NCBI GenBank assembly: GCA_903904545.1
Contig: CAIVDB010000092.1
Coordinates: 1-14,287 of the forward strand
Origin: an uncultured bacterium
Lineage (GTDB): Bacteria; Patescibacteria; JAEDAM01; Absconditabacterales; Absconditicoccaceae
Direction: 5' to 3'
DNA: 14,287 nt
The position numbers and the translations under genes are program-made. Under the pieces are notes generated by a model that worked only from the letters and a program-made list of their open reading frames with translations, made no database searches and had not been told where the DNA came from. Numbering within the stretch: the stretch's first letter is position 1; each line of letters starts with the position of its first letter. Positions 13,282 to 14,287 of the stretch are shown piece by piece.

Positions 13282-14286
13282 ATGAGTTGAATTATCGCCA
13301 CCCTATGACCGGCAAGTGTAAGTAAAGAAATGATATGGCAACTGTACACCACAGGAGTAGCAATTTTTAGATGTAATTTTGCACACGAGAATCCAAAATC
13401 AGCATTGTCTATCGTGGAAGTGGTTCGTGAGCTTGAGAAGGAGAAAAATGTCAAAATCCCTTTATTGATAGATGTAGAAGGACCTGGTATTAGAACAGGG
13501 CCACTTTCATCGCCCATTCTCTACCATCAGGGAGATGTTTTTAAATTATTTACCGTAGCGCATCTTCAGGAAGAAAAATCATTAAATTGTGATTATGAGC
13601 TCTTGGGACAAGATGTTCACATAGGAAGTATTATAAAAATAGATGCAGGATTATTCCGTGTACAGGTCAAAGAGATTACCGCTACCTATCTTCTTGTACA
13701 GGCACAAAATGATTTTTGTGTAGGGTCGAGAAGACATATAAATCTGCCTGGGGTGCACGTTCAGCTTCCTAGTTTCACGGAAAAAGACAAAAGAGATGTT
13801 TTGTTTGCTATTGAACAGAAATTTTCTTATGTTGCATTAAGCTTTGTAAGATCTTCAGAAGATATGATTCAATTGAGGAAATTCCTACAAGACCATGGAT
13901 GAGAACATATGCACATTGTTGCTAAGATAGAAAATCAAGAAGGGCTAGAAAACTGTGAAGCCATAGCACAGGTAAGTGATCTTATAATGGTAGCAAGAGG
14001 TGATCTGGGGACAGAATTAGATATTCGAGATATTCCAAAATATCAACTACAGATTATTGCGACAACCAAAAACAATAACAAAAAAGTGATTGTTGCAACT
14101 GAAATGTTGGAATCTATGATAAAAAACTCTAGACCAACAAGAGCAGAAGTGAGTGATGTCTTTTATGCAGTAGTAGAAGGTGCTGATTATGTCATGCTTT
14201 CATGAGAAACCGCAGTAGGGGAGTATCCTATAGAAACTGTTGAAATGATGAAAAAAATCATACAATCGGCAGAGTCGTATGAATAG
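13282..14286 (+). CDS. pyk: Pyruvate kinase, short form without the C-terminal domain
   Basis: The enzyme transfers phosphate from phosphoenolpyruvate to ADP, yielding ATP and pyruvate. The start at 13282 gives MSGIIATLGPAS, the classic N-terminus; two TGA codons (13288, 13306) supply its glycines. TGA at 13900 and 14203 give Gly207 and the conserved SGETAVGEYP. The catalytic barrel is present: Arg30 in FRCNFAHE, AKIENQEG (Lys215, Glu217), VARGDLG (Asp241), and VATEMLESMIKNSRPTRAEVSD with Thr273. The inserted B domain lies about 73-150. TAG at 14284-14286 ends the protein at 334 aa, right after the barrel. The C-terminal alpha/beta domain that binds allosteric effectors and completes the usual 470-aa enzyme is absent. 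The potassium-site residues are altered: LNFSHG is CNFAHE, and the usual DTKGPEIR is DVEGPGIR. The active-site core argues against a pseudogene. Confidence 0.93.
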
Positions 14287-14287
14287 A

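Noticed and set aside
479..14286. Multiple frameshifted, truncated or split pseudogenes (pnp, tex, RuBisCO, AMP phosphorylase and pyruvate kinase each seemingly in pieces)
   Set aside because: The pieces of each gene share one frame, are separated only by TGA, and those TGA codons sit on glycine positions. Recoding explains all of them at once.
479..14286. TGA as tryptophan (code 4) or selenocysteine
   Set aside because: TGA falls at glycine positions, while tryptophan is encoded by TGG in the same genes. Selenocysteine would not recur in unrelated families at glycine sites or as a TGA-TGA pair.

Overview
The window is a gene-dense, AT-rich stretch in which every convincing gene lies on the + strand. 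The genes only make sense if TGA is read as glycine. I count 28 in-frame TGA codons in ten of the eleven complete genes. Many fall on glycines that are invariant in well-known families: PNPase, Tex S1 domain, archaeal-type AMP phosphorylase, ribose-1,5-bisphosphate isomerase and pyruvate kinase. TGG is still used for tryptophan. This is genetic code 25, known from the candidate phyla SR1/Absconditabacteria and Gracilibacteria. The archaeal-like AMP/RuBisCO gene set favours SR1/Absconditabacteria; this assignment is an inference.

Layout: a partial gene tail (1-143); pnp (479-2614); ribose-1,5-bisphosphate isomerase (2887-3849); tex (4050-6368); an unknown glycine/tryptophan-rich protein (6562-7308); two unknown soluble proteins (7558-8259, 8292-8891); form II/III-like RuBisCO (8935-10395); a small two-helix membrane protein (10520-10765); an unknown protein (11084-11653); AMP phosphorylase (11697-13199); and a pyruvate kinase lacking the usual C-terminal domain (13282-14286). 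Read with the standard code, these genes would appear as strings of fragments and would wrongly look like pseudogenes.

Functionally, the window carries the whole AMP salvage route first defined in archaea. AMP phosphorylase releases adenine and makes ribose-1,5-bisphosphate, the isomerase makes ribulose-1,5-bisphosphate, and RuBisCO fixes CO2 to give 3-phosphoglycerate. Pyruvate kinase at the end of lower glycolysis could then recover ATP. The three pathway genes are spread over about 10 kb, each with its own promoter-like box rather than in one operon. pnp (RNA decay, nucleotide release) and tex (transcription-associated S1 protein) are the housekeeping neighbours.

Two non-coding themes stand out. 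First, the gaps hold degenerate tandem arrays with a strict 7-bp period but different unit sequences. One such array lies inside the isomerase coding sequence, where its only shift in register avoids an in-frame stop. Second, most genes have a TATAAT-like box ending only 5-9 nt before the ATG and no Shine-Dalgarno sequence, which suggests leaderless mRNAs. There are also several strong hairpins, a three-way-junction palindrome element and clear Rho-independent terminators. I see no tRNA, rRNA, CRISPR array, transposase or phage gene.
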